From assembly GCF_000716435.1 (NCBI RefSeq), contig NZ_JNWO01000036.1, positions 13,484 to 77,483 of the forward strand: a stretch of DNA of 64,000 bases, in the 5' to 3' direction. Source of the stretch: Streptomyces xylophagus (GTDB lineage: Bacteria; Actinomycetota; Actinomycetes; Streptomycetales; Streptomycetaceae). Positions within the stretch are counted from its first letter, which is position 1. Every line of letters starts with the position of its first letter. The notes under the pieces are model-generated. The model had not been told where the DNA came from. It did no database searches and saw only the letters and a list, made by a program, of their open reading frames with translations. Shown piece by piece: positions 7,685 to 15,985 of the stretch. A program made the translations under genes and the position numbers.

Positions 7685-8584
7685 ATGGCAGAGACATCAC
7701 GGGCACCACGGACGTGGAAGTGCTCGGGACTCCGATGGACGGTAGGCGGTCCCGAGCTGAAGTGGGACGGCGGGCACGGGAGCCCGCTGCCCCGGGGGAA
7801 ACGGGTGGCCTTCGAGGTCGCGGAAGGGGGCGGGCGGACATGCGTGGGAGCACGGGGGCATACCTGCCCGCTGCGTGCGGCCGTGCCGGAGCGGAGCACG
7901 GGCGCGCGGTGCGAGGAGTGCGCGCGGCTGGACCGGGCGCACTCGGTGGCCGCCGACACGATCGCCGACGACCCACGCCCGTATCACGTATATCTGGCCT
8001 GGTTCGGGCCCGGCCTGCTCAAGGTCGGCATCACCGCCGAAGAGCGCGGCTCCGCACGGCTCCTTGAACAGGGCGCGATCTGCTTCAGCTGGCTGGGCCT
8101 CGGCCCGCTGATGGCGGCCCGCCGCTCGGAGGAACTGCTGCGCGCCGCCCTCCGGGTGCCGGACCGCATTCCCTACGGCGAGAAGCGCGCCGTCCGCTCC
8201 GCGCTGCCGGGCTCGGCGGCGGAGCGGGCCGCCGAGCTCGCGGACCTGCACGCCCGGGCCCTCGCGCTGCGCGAATGGCCGGAGTCGCTCCACCGCGAGC
8301 CGTACCGACCCGTGGACCACGTCGACGTGTTCGGCCTCGCGGGACTCCCGGCCGCCGTCGGTGAGGTGAGCGGGCTGGTCGCGGGCGGGCTGGTGGGCGG
8401 GGAGCTGGTCGCGGCCGCGGGACCGGATCTCCACCTCGCGACCGCGCGGGGCGTGATCGTGCTCGACACCCGGTTGATGACGGGGTGGGAGTTGATCCCC
8501 GCCGGGGGTGACACGGGTGGATTCACCGTGCCGGTACGGGAGTTCAGGCGGGAGGCGCCGGGGGTGCAGGAGGGGTTGTTCTGA
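7685..8584 (+). CDS. DUF2797 family protein
   Basis: A 299-residue protein of the DUF2797 family. A Cys-containing N-terminal part (CVGARGHTCPL, CEECARLD) resembles a metal site. The middle segment YHVYLAWFGPGLLKVGIT...R..EQGA looks like a GIY-YIG nuclease core, with Tyr, Lys-Val-Gly-Ile-Thr and Arg in the expected order. The ATG at 7685 follows the -10 element by eight bases, so the mRNA is probably leaderless. The DNA-damage promoter and nuclease-like fold together suggest a role in DNA repair, which is inference; no activity is established from the sequence. Confidence 0.8.
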   Translation: MAETSRAPRTWKCSGLRWTVGGPELKWDGGHGSPLPRGKRVAFEVAEGGGRTCVGARGHTCPLRAAVPERSTGARCEECARLDRAHSVAADTIADDPRPYHVYLAWFGPGLLKVGITAEERGSARLLEQGAICFSWLGLGPLMAARRSEELLRAALRVPDRIPYGEKRAVRSALPGSAAERAAELADLHARALALREWPESLHREPYRPVDHVDVFGLAGLPAAVGEVSGLVAGGLVGGELVAAAGPDLHLATARGVIVLDTRLMTGWELIPAGGDTGGFTVPVREFRREAPGVQEGLF

Positions 8585-8642
8585 CGGCTGTTCCGGGGGC
8601 GTGGCCGAAGTTCGACAGCGAGGGGCAGGAGGTGGTTCCCGT

Positions 8643-9542
8643 ATGAACGAGGAACGGGATGAACACGGTGAGGCGGCGGAAGTACGTCGGTTCTGGCAGC
8701 GGCTCGGGCTGCCCGGACTTGTCGACGTGCACACCCACTTCATGCCCGAGCGGGTGCTGCGCAAGGTCTGGGGATACTTCGACGCGCTCGGGCCGGCGAC
8801 CGGCGGAGCCCTCGAGTGGCCGATCACGTACCGGCAGGAGGAAGAGGAACGGGTCGCGCTGATAAGGGAGTTCGGAGTACGCGCTTTCACCGCGATGCTC
8901 TATCCGCACAAGCCCGGCATGGCCCAGTGGCTCAACGGCTGGGCCGTCGACTTCGCCGCGCGCACGCCCGACTGTCTGCACACCTCGACGCTCTTCCCGG
9001 AGCCCGGAGTCGAGGACTACGTCCGGGAGGCGCTGGACTCCGGGGCGCGGGTGTTCAAGGCGCATGTGCAGGTCGGCGCGTACGATCCGGCGGACGAACT
9101 CCTCGACCCCGCCTGGGGGTTGCTCGCCGAGGCCGGTACGCCGGTCGTGATCCACTGCGGATCGGGGCCCGCACCCGGCAAGCACACCGGGCCCGAGCCG
9201 ATCGCGCGCGTGCTGGCCAGGCACCCCCGGCTGCGGCTGATCGTCGCGCACATGGGGATGACGGAGTACGAGGACTTCCTGGACCTGGCCGAGCGGTACG
9301 GGGAGATGCGCCTGGACACGACGATGACGTTCACGGACTTCAGCGAACGCCTCGCGCCCTTCCCGCCACGCGCGCTCCCCCGGCTCGCCGCGCTCGGCGA
9401 CCGCGTGCTGCTGGGCAGCGACTTCCCGAACATTCCGTATCCGTACCTTCACCAACTGCACGCCCTGGAGCGGCTGGACCTCGGCGACGACTGGCTACGC
9501 GCGGTCTGCCATGACAACGGGGCGCGGCTGTTCGCAGGGTGA
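8643..9542 (+). CDS. amidohydrolase-family metal-dependent hydrolase
   Basis: A 299-residue amidohydrolase_2-type TIM barrel. It begins with the metal motif DVHTHFMPE (about residue 30), later VIHCGSGPAP (about 175), IVAHMG (about 200) and the final Asp in LLGSDFPNIPYP (about 260). Relatives include decarboxylases and lactonases, and the substrate is not identifiable. AGGAGG lies upstream of the ATG. The gene follows the DUF2797 gene by 58 bases and could be co-transcribed with it. Confidence 0.82.
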   Translation: MNEERDEHGEAAEVRRFWQRLGLPGLVDVHTHFMPERVLRKVWGYFDALGPATGGALEWPITYRQEEEERVALIREFGVRAFTAMLYPHKPGMAQWLNGWAVDFAARTPDCLHTSTLFPEPGVEDYVREALDSGARVFKAHVQVGAYDPADELLDPAWGLLAEAGTPVVIHCGSGPAPGKHTGPEPIARVLARHPRLRLIVAHMGMTEYEDFLDLAERYGEMRLDTTMTFTDFSERLAPFPPRALPRLAALGDRVLLGSDFPNIPYPYLHQLHALERLDLGDDWLRAVCHDNGARLFAG

Positions 9543-9762
9543 GGGGGAGCTGAGAGTACGACCGGTACGGGTGATGCGGGGAGAGTGTGGAGATATGGGG
9601 GCGGTTGGGGCGGGCGAGCGCGGGACCCGCGGGTTCATGACCGTCGGATGAGGGTTGGGCAAGCGGTTCCAAGGTGTTCCCTGAGTGGTCCCTGTGAGTT
9701 TCTCAGGAAAATCACAGACTCCGGAAAGCGTGTTCTTAGGGGACCCCGACAAGGTGTCCACT

Positions 9763-10503
9763 ATGACCACGACCTCGCCCCAGGGGCGCACCGAACTGCT
9801 GAGGCCGGACGGGAGCCCCGTCCGAGTGCTTGTGGTGGACGACGAGCTGTCGATCACCGAGCTGCTGTCCATGGCCCTCCGATACGAGGGTTGGCAGATC
9901 AGAAGCGCGGGTGACGGAACCGGCGCGATCCAGACCGCGCGCGAGTTCCGGCCCGACGCCGTCGTCCTCGACATGATGCTGCCGGACATGGACGGCCTCA
10001 CTGTTCTCGGCCGGATGCGCCGGGAGCTGCCGGACGTTCCGGTGCTGTTCCTGACGGCCAAGGACGCCGTCGAGGACCGTATCGCCGGGCTCACCGCCGG
10101 TGGCGACGACTACGTCACCAAGCCGTTCAGCCTCGAAGAGGTCGTCGCCCGGCTGCGCGGGCTGATCCGCCGCTCCGGTGCCGCCGACCGTCGCTCGGAC
10201 TCCGTACTGATCGTCGGTGACCTCACCCTCGACGAGGACAGCCACGAGGTGTCGCGGGCCGGCGAGGGCATCCACCTCACCGCCACCGAGTTTGAGCTGT
10301 TGCGCTTCCTGATGCGTAATCCCCGGCGTGTACTCAGCAAAGCGCAGATCCTCGACCGTGTGTGGTCGTACGACTTCGGTGGGCAGGCCAATGTGGTCGA
10401 GCTCTACATCTCGTACCTGCGCCGGAAGATCGACGCCGGACGTGAGCCGATGATCCACACCCGGCGCGGTGCCGGTTACCTGATCAAGCCCGCGGCGTCA
10501 TGA
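9763..10503 (+). CDS. OmpR/PhoB-type response regulator
   Basis: A 246-residue protein. The receiver domain has VLVVDDE, the phosphoacceptor Asp in VVLDMMLPD (near residue 69) and Lys in VTKPFS. It is followed by a winged-helix DNA-binding domain with TATEFELLRFLMRNP and the recognition region ANVVELYISYLRRKID. The ATG at 9763 was preferred; a GTG three codons upstream is possible. Its TGA overlaps the ATG of the sensor kinase by four bases. It is the first gene of a four-gene operon with two envelope glycosyltransferases. Confidence 0.92.
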   Translation: MTTTSPQGRTELLRPDGSPVRVLVVDDELSITELLSMALRYEGWQIRSAGDGTGAIQTAREFRPDAVVLDMMLPDMDGLTVLGRMRRELPDVPVLFLTAKDAVEDRIAGLTAGGDDYVTKPFSLEEVVARLRGLIRRSGAADRRSDSVLIVGDLTLDEDSHEVSRAGEGIHLTATEFELLRFLMRNPRRVLSKAQILDRVWSYDFGGQANVVELYISYLRRKIDAGREPMIHTRRGAGYLIKPAAS

Positions 10504-12122
10504 GCGGGCGACGACGGCCGCGTGCGCAGAAGAAACGAGCGGGTAAGCCGCGCACCCTGCGGACCCGGCTCGTCGTCGCGTCCGTGACGCTGATCGCGGT
10601 GGTGTGCGCGGTGATCGGGACGGTGACGACGTTCGCCCTGCGGTCACATCTGTACGACCAGTTGAACGGCCAACTGAACGAGTCCGCTTCGCGGGCGTCC
10701 GGTTCGTTCGGGCCCCCCGGCGGCCAGCAGCCGAAGGGCGGCCTCGTCGCGCCCGGCGGGCAGAAGGTGCAGCGGCAGCAGACCAAGCTCGACGAATTCG
10801 TCACGGGTCCGCAGCCTCAGGGCACGATCATCGCCAAGGTCGTGAACGGCTCCATCACCGACGCCCGCCGCGGTGTGAAGCAGGCGAGCGACTTGCAGAT
10901 GACCTCGAAGACGCTCACCAAGGCCCAGCTCGCCGCGCTCGGCTCCGTCCCCCAGAACAGCCAGCAGCACACCGTGGAGATCCCAGGCGTGGGCGACTTC
11001 CGCGTCGAGTACAAGAGCGGGGACAGCGGCAGCTACTACGTCGCCGTCCCGACCGCCGAGGTCGACAACACCATCAACACCCTGATCCTCGTCGAACTCA
11101 GCGTCACCGCCGCCGGATTGGTCGCCGCGGGCATCGCCGGCTTCGTCCTCGTCGGCGTGGCCACCCGCCCCCTGCGCCGGGTCGCCGCCACCGCCACCCG
11201 GGTCTCCGAACTCCCCCTCCACACCGGCGAAGTCACCCTCAACGAACGTGTCCCCGAGTCCGAGACCGACCCGCACACCGAGGTCGGCCAGGTCGGAGCC
11301 GCGCTCAACAGGATGCTGGACCACGTCCATGGCGCCCTGCACGCCAGACAGCAGAGCGAGATGCGCGTACGGCAGTTCGTCGCCGACGCCAGTCATGAGC
11401 TGCGGACGCCGCTCGCCTCCATCCGGGGCTACGCGGAGCTGACCCGTCGCGGACGCGAACAGACCGGCCCCGACACCAAGCACGCCCTCGGCCGGATCGA
11501 GTCCGAGGCCGGGCGCATGACCCTGCTCGTGGAGGATCTGCTCCTCCTCGCCCGGCTCGACGCGGGCAGACCGCTCCAGTTCGACCAGACCGACCTGATC
11601 CCGCTCGTCGTGGACACCATCAGCGACTCGCGCGCGGCCGGCATGGGCCACAACTGGCGGCTCGACCTGCCCGACGAACCGGCCCTCGTGTCGGCGGACG
11701 CGGCCCGTATCCAGCAGGTGCTGGTCAATCTGCTCGGCAACGCCCGCAAGCACACACCACCCGGTACGACGATCACCGCACGCGTGCAGCGGCGCGGACC
11801 GTGGATGTGCGTGGACGTCGAGGACAACGGTCAGGGCATCCCGCCGGATCTGCTGCCGCATGTCTTCGAGCGGTTCGCGCGCGGCGACTCGGCGCGTTCC
11901 CGCTCCACGGGATCGACGGGTCTGGGCCTCGCCATCGTGCAGGCGGTCGCGACCGCACACGGTGGCGCGGTCACCGTGGACAGCGTTCCCGGACGCACGG
12001 TGTTCACCGTGCATCTGCCCGCGCTGGCACCCGCTGTGCCCACGCCCGCTCCCGAAACGAATTGGCAATCGCACTCACAGGCACAGCACAGTGCCACCAC
12101 ATGGGTGCAACAGGGCGCTTGA
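10500..12122 (+). CDS. membrane sensor histidine kinase
   Basis: A 540-residue kinase with a basic cytoplasmic start, first membrane helix (about residues 22-45), an extracellular sensor region rich in Gln and Gly (about 46-185), second helix (about 190-215), HAMP linker, phosphoacceptor box SHELRTPLASIRGY (His near 298), then an ATPase with VLVNLLGNARKHTPPG, DNGQGIP and STGLGLAI. All catalytic boxes are present. It partners the preceding response regulator. The ligand is unknown. The tail past residue 520 is not part of the kinase. Confidence 0.92.
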   Translation: MSGRRRPRAQKKRAGKPRTLRTRLVVASVTLIAVVCAVIGTVTTFALRSHLYDQLNGQLNESASRASGSFGPPGGQQPKGGLVAPGGQKVQRQQTKLDEFVTGPQPQGTIIAKVVNGSITDARRGVKQASDLQMTSKTLTKAQLAALGSVPQNSQQHTVEIPGVGDFRVEYKSGDSGSYYVAVPTAEVDNTINTLILVELSVTAAGLVAAGIAGFVLVGVATRPLRRVAATATRVSELPLHTGEVTLNERVPESETDPHTEVGQVGAALNRMLDHVHGALHARQQSEMRVRQFVADASHELRTPLASIRGYAELTRRGREQTGPDTKHALGRIESEAGRMTLLVEDLLLLARLDAGRPLQFDQTDLIPLVVDTISDSRAAGMGHNWRLDLPDEPALVSADAARIQQVLVNLLGNARKHTPPGTTITARVQRRGPWMCVDVEDNGQGIPPDLLPHVFERFARGDSARSRSTGSTGLGLAIVQAVATAHGGAVTVDSVPGRTVFTVHLPALAPAVPTPAPETNWQSHSQAQHSATTWVQQGA

Positions 12123-12154
12123 GGAGAGTCGGTGCATGCGAACCGACTCTTCTC
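12121..12154 (+). promoter_or_regulatory. RNA hairpin masking the start of the GT2-GtrA gene
   Basis: Bases 12121-12133 pair with 12142-12154 over 13 positions (12 Watson-Crick, one G-T) around an eight-base loop at 12134-12141 that contains the ATG. The GAGGAG ribosome-binding site and the last two bases of the upstream stop codon lie in the 5' arm. Translation of the upstream gene would melt it, which suggests strict translational coupling or conditional start control. Confidence 0.6.
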
Positions 12155-13635
12155 CCGGCACCCTGCCGGCGCGGGAGCACCTCCCGGCCGGAGACGCCGG
12201 TACGCCTGTCCTGGACGTAGTGATCCCCGTCTACAACGAGGAGAAGGACCTCCAGCCATGTGTGCTCAGACTGCACGAGCACCTCAAGCGCACGTTCCCG
12301 TACGCGTTCCGCATCACCATCGCGGACAACGCGTCGATCGACACCACTCCTCAGGTGGCAGCGCGGCTGGAGTCGGAAATACCGGAGGTCAAGTCCTTCC
12401 GGCTGGAGCAGAAGGGGCGCGGTCGAGCACTGCGCACCGTCTGGTCCGCCTCGGACGCCCCGATCCTCGCCTACATGGACGTCGATCTCTCCACCGACCT
12501 CAACGCGCTGCTCCCCCTGGTGGCGCCGCTGATCTCGGGTCACTCCGACCTGGCGATCGGTTCCCGGCTGGCCCGCTCGTCGCGTGTCGTGCGTGGCGCC
12601 AAGCGCGAGTTCATCAGCCGGACCTACAACCTGATCCTGCGCGGCTCGCTGCAGGCCCGCTTCTCGGACGCCCAGTGCGGATTCAAGGCGATCCGGCGTG
12701 ATGTGGCCCAGGCGCTGCTGCCGCTCGTCGAGGACACCGGCTGGTTCTTCGACACCGAGATGCTGGTGCTGGCCGAACGTGCCGGACTCCGCATCCACGA
12801 GGTGCCGGTCGACTGGGTCGACGACCCGAACTCGACCGTCCACATCGTCAAGACCGCGACCGAGGACCTGAAGGGAGTGTGGCGCGTGGGCAAGGCCCTG
12901 GCCTCCGGTTCGCTGCCGCTCGACCGTGTCACGCGTCCCTTCGGCGACGACCCTCGGGACCGCGACATCAAGGACGTGCCCAAGGGCCTGGCCCGCCAGC
13001 TCGTCGGATTCTGTGTCGTGGGCGGTCTCTCCACCCTCTTCTACCTGGTGCTCTACAGCGCCTTCCGGCAGTTCTCCGGCTCGCAGATCGCCAACGCGCT
13101 CGCACTGCTGGTCTCGGCGGTCGCCAACACGGCCGCGAACCGCAGGCTGACCTTCGGGGTCCGCGGCAAGGGCGGAGCCGTCCGTCACCAGGCACAGGGC
13201 CTGGTCGTCTTCGCCATCGGCCTCGCGCTGACCAGTGGCTCGCTCGCCGCGCTGAACGCGGCCAGCAGCGACCCGGCGCACTCCACCGAACTGGCGGTCC
13301 TGGTGGCCGCCAACCTCGCCGCGACCGTCCTGCGCTTTCTGCTCTTCCGCGCCTGGGTGTTCCCGGACCGCCGCGACAGCGCCCAGGACTCGACGGTCGT
13401 AGCCGTCAACACCCCTTCGTCGCCCACCTATTCGACGGCGACGCCCCAGCACGCGCAGTACCCCGGTGCGTACGGCCCGCTGCCCCAGCGGCAGCAGCCG
13501 CAGGCCCACCAGGGGACGTACGACACCACCACCCAGTTCCGCGCCGGTGAAGCCGCGGACGGCACCTGGAGGGACGCGACGATGCAGTTGCAGCCGGTGC
13601 GTCCCCACGACACCGACCCGAGGGACGCCCGATGA
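12136..13635 (+). CDS. GT2 glycosyltransferase fused to GtrA-like membrane domain
   Basis: A 499-residue fusion. The N-terminal dolichyl-phosphate-mannose-synthase-like GT2 domain (about 25-250) has VVIPVYNEE, the DXD-like YMDVDLS and a SDAQCGFKAIRRD loop. A linker leads to a GtrA domain with four helices (about 290-415, beginning RQLVGFCVVGGLSTLFYLVL). The tail is Gln/Pro-rich and cytoplasmic. The GT2 part would make a polyprenyl-phosphate sugar and the GtrA part may help flip it, feeding the glycosyltransferase encoded next. The ATG at 12136 was chosen for its GAGGAG site, which lies inside the hairpin described separately. Confidence 0.88.
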   Translation: MRTDSSPGTLPAREHLPAGDAGTPVLDVVIPVYNEEKDLQPCVLRLHEHLKRTFPYAFRITIADNASIDTTPQVAARLESEIPEVKSFRLEQKGRGRALRTVWSASDAPILAYMDVDLSTDLNALLPLVAPLISGHSDLAIGSRLARSSRVVRGAKREFISRTYNLILRGSLQARFSDAQCGFKAIRRDVAQALLPLVEDTGWFFDTEMLVLAERAGLRIHEVPVDWVDDPNSTVHIVKTATEDLKGVWRVGKALASGSLPLDRVTRPFGDDPRDRDIKDVPKGLARQLVGFCVVGGLSTLFYLVLYSAFRQFSGSQIANALALLVSAVANTAANRRLTFGVRGKGGAVRHQAQGLVVFAIGLALTSGSLAALNAASSDPAHSTELAVLVAANLAATVLRFLLFRAWVFPDRRDSAQDSTVVAVNTPSSPTYSTATPQHAQYPGAYGPLPQRQQPQAHQGTYDTTTQFRAGEAADGTWRDATMQLQPVRPHDTDPRDAR

Positions 13636-15884
13636 GTACCGACACCGATCAGACGACCTATCCGGGAGGAGGCAGTCCCTCGTCCTGGGGGCCGCCGACC
13701 GGTGACAGCGACACCGGCAGAGATACGGCCGTACACGAGCCGGTGGCGCCCTCGGACACCCTGGCCCCGCAGGCCGGTGAGCCGAAGCAGCCGCTCGGCC
13801 GCCGCCTGTGGCGCGGCCGGCCCGAGGACCCGCGCTGGGTGCGCCCCGCGTTCTGGGGCATGCTGCTCGCGACGGGCCTGCTCTACCTCTACAACCTGAG
13901 CGCGTCCGGCTACTCCAACTCCTTCTACTCGGCGGCGGTCCAGGCCGGCAGCAAGAGCTGGAAGGCGATGCTGTTCGGCTCGCTCGACGCGGGCAACGCG
14001 ATCACCGTCGACAAGCCCTCGGCGTTCCTGTGGCCGATGGAGATCTCGGTCCGCATCTTCGGCCTCAACTCGTGGGCGATCCTGGTCCCCGAGGTCCTCA
14101 TGGGCGTCGGCACGGTCGCGGTCGTCTACGCGGCGGTCCGCCGCCGGCACAGCCCCGAGGCCGGTCTGATCGCGGGCGCCGTGCTCGCGCTCACCCCGGT
14201 CGCGGCGCTGATGTTCCGGTTCAACAACCCTGACGCCGCACTGGCGTTGCTCATGGCGGTCGCCTGCTACCTCGTCGTCCGGGCCCTGGAGGACGGCCGT
14301 ACGAAGTGGCTGGTGTGGGCCGGAGTCGCGATCGGCTTCGCGTTCCTGTCGAAGACCCTGCAGGCCTTCCTGATCCTGCCGCCGCTGGCCATCGTCTACG
14401 CGGTGTGCGCGCCGGTGAGCGTGAAGAAGAGGTTCGCCCAACTGGGCCTGGCCACCGGCGCGTTGGTCGTCGCGGCCGGCTGGTGGGTCGCGCTCGTCGA
14501 GCTGTGGCCGGCGTCCTCGCGCCCCTACATCGGCGGCTCGCAGAACAACAGCTTCCTTGAACTGACCTTCGGCTACAACGGGTTCGGCCGCCTCAGCGGC
14601 GACGAGACCGGCAGCGTCGGAGGCGGCGGTGGCGGCACCGGCACCGGCATGTGGGGTGCCACCGGCTGGAACCGCATGTTCAACGACGAGATCGGCAGCC
14701 AGATCTCCTGGCTGCTGCCCACCGCGCTGATCCTCCTCGTCGCGGGCCTGGTGGCCACGCGCAAGCTGGGCCGCACGTCGGTCAGGCGCAGTTCGATGCT
14801 CGTGTGGGGCGGCTCGCTGGTGACGACCCTGGTCGTCTTCAGCTACATGGCCGGCATCTTCCACCAGTACTACACGATCGCGCTGGCCCCCTACATGGCC
14901 GCGGTCATCGGCATCGGCGCCGGCTCCCTGTGGGAGAAGCGCGGCGAGATCTGGGCGTCGATCACCCTCGCGGCGGCAGTAGTCGCCGCGGGTGTGTGGG
15001 GTTACGTCCTCCTCAACCGCACCCCCGACTACCTGCCCTGGCTCAAGTGGCTGGTCCTCCTCGGCTCCCTGGCCGGCGCGCTCGGCCTGATCTTCGTCGC
15101 GAAGATCGGCCGTCAACTCGCCCTCGCGGCAGTCGGCTTGAGCATCGTGGCGGGCCTGGCGGGACCGGCGGCGTACACCATGTCGACGGTCAACTCGGCG
15201 CACACCGGCTCCATCCCGACGGCCGGTCCGGCCGGCGCGAGCATGATGGGCGGCGGTCCGGGTGGCGGCGGCGGTCGCGGCGGCTTCGGCGGCGGCAACC
15301 GCACCGGCGGCACCGGCACGATGCCCGGTCAGCAGGGCGGCGGCACGACCCAGAACCAGGGCGGCGGCTTCCCGGGCGGCGGCACGATGCCCGGCGGCGG
15401 CACCGGCGGCGGTACGGGTACGGCGCCCGGTGGCGGCGGCACCACCCAGAACCAGGGTGGCGGTTTCGGCGGCCAGACGGGCGGCGACGGTGGCATGGGC
15501 GGCGGCGGTGGCGTCGGCGGCCTGCTCAACGGCGCGACGGTCACCTCGGCGGCGAAGAAGCTGCTGCAGACGGACGCGAGCAAGTACACCTGGGTCGCCG
15601 CGTCCATCGGCTCCCAGAACGCCGCGAGCTACCAACTCGCCACCGGCGACCCGGTGATGGCGATCGGCGGCTTCAACGGCACCGACCCGTCCCCGACGCT
15701 GGCCCAGTTCCAGAAGTACGTGGCGGACGGCAAGATCCACTACTTCATCTCGGGCGGCACCGGCATGGGCGGCAGCAGCACCGGCAGCTCCTCGCAGATC
15801 ACCTCGTGGGTCGAGAAGAACTACAAGAAGGTGACGGTCGGTTCGGCCACCTTCTACGACCTGACGCAGAAGACGAGCAGCTGA
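13632..15884 (+). CDS. ArnT/GT39-like polytopic glycosyltransferase with Gly-rich insert
   Basis: A 750-residue protein starting inside the stop of the previous gene (ATGA). After a soluble N-terminus, about 11 membrane helices begin near residue 75. The first loop has GNAITVDKPSAFLWP, with the acidic residue usual in GT39/GT83 enzymes that use polyprenyl-phosphate sugars. A Gly/Thr/Gln-rich stretch (about 535-635), including two copies of TTQNQGGGF, joins the membrane part to a small extracellular domain (about 640-750). It likely transfers the sugar supplied by the upstream GT2-GtrA protein to an envelope acceptor. A strong terminator follows. Confidence 0.85.
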   Translation: MSTDTDQTTYPGGGSPSSWGPPTGDSDTGRDTAVHEPVAPSDTLAPQAGEPKQPLGRRLWRGRPEDPRWVRPAFWGMLLATGLLYLYNLSASGYSNSFYSAAVQAGSKSWKAMLFGSLDAGNAITVDKPSAFLWPMEISVRIFGLNSWAILVPEVLMGVGTVAVVYAAVRRRHSPEAGLIAGAVLALTPVAALMFRFNNPDAALALLMAVACYLVVRALEDGRTKWLVWAGVAIGFAFLSKTLQAFLILPPLAIVYAVCAPVSVKKRFAQLGLATGALVVAAGWWVALVELWPASSRPYIGGSQNNSFLELTFGYNGFGRLSGDETGSVGGGGGGTGTGMWGATGWNRMFNDEIGSQISWLLPTALILLVAGLVATRKLGRTSVRRSSMLVWGGSLVTTLVVFSYMAGIFHQYYTIALAPYMAAVIGIGAGSLWEKRGEIWASITLAAAVVAAGVWGYVLLNRTPDYLPWLKWLVLLGSLAGALGLIFVAKIGRQLALAAVGLSIVAGLAGPAAYTMSTVNSAHTGSIPTAGPAGASMMGGGPGGGGGRGGFGGGNRTGGTGTMPGQQGGGTTQNQGGGFPGGGTMPGGGTGGGTGTAPGGGGTTQNQGGGFGGQTGGDGGMGGGGGVGGLLNGATVTSAAKKLLQTDASKYTWVAASIGSQNAASYQLATGDPVMAIGGFNGTDPSPTLAQFQKYVADGKIHYFISGGTGMGGSSTGSSSQITSWVEKNYKKVTVGSATFYDLTQKTSS

Positions 15885-15903
15885 GCCGGCAATCGGCTGA
15901 CTG

Positions 15904-15938
15904 AAAGGGGCGGTGACCACCTGGTCACCGCCCCTTTT
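15904..15938 (+). terminator. terminator of the two-component/glycosyltransferase operon
   Basis: A 16-bp stem (15904-15919 with 15922-15937) ending in CCCCTTTT. It is nearly perfect, with the innermost pairs opening to a small loop. Confidence 0.88.
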
Positions 15939-15947
15939 CGCATCTCA

Positions 15948-15985
15948 GTTGTACGCTGTATGGGAGTCGTTCTACGGTGTACAAC
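15948..15985. promoter_or_regulatory. probable TetR operator before the MFS gene
   Basis: GTTGTAC at 15948-15954 and GTACAAC at 15979-15985 form an inverted repeat. Extended to 13-base arms, 11 of 13 positions match, with a 12-base spacer. It covers the start region of the MFS gene whose neighbour is a TetR regulator. Confidence 0.5.

Noticed and set aside
9543..9762. A small gene before the response regulator
   Set aside because: Open frames here have poor bias and no homology pattern. The region is best read as a promoter and leader.
10604..11398. An Arg-rich frame inside the kinase gene
   Set aside because: It is off-frame, lacks a ribosome-binding site, and the kinase motifs are in the other frame.
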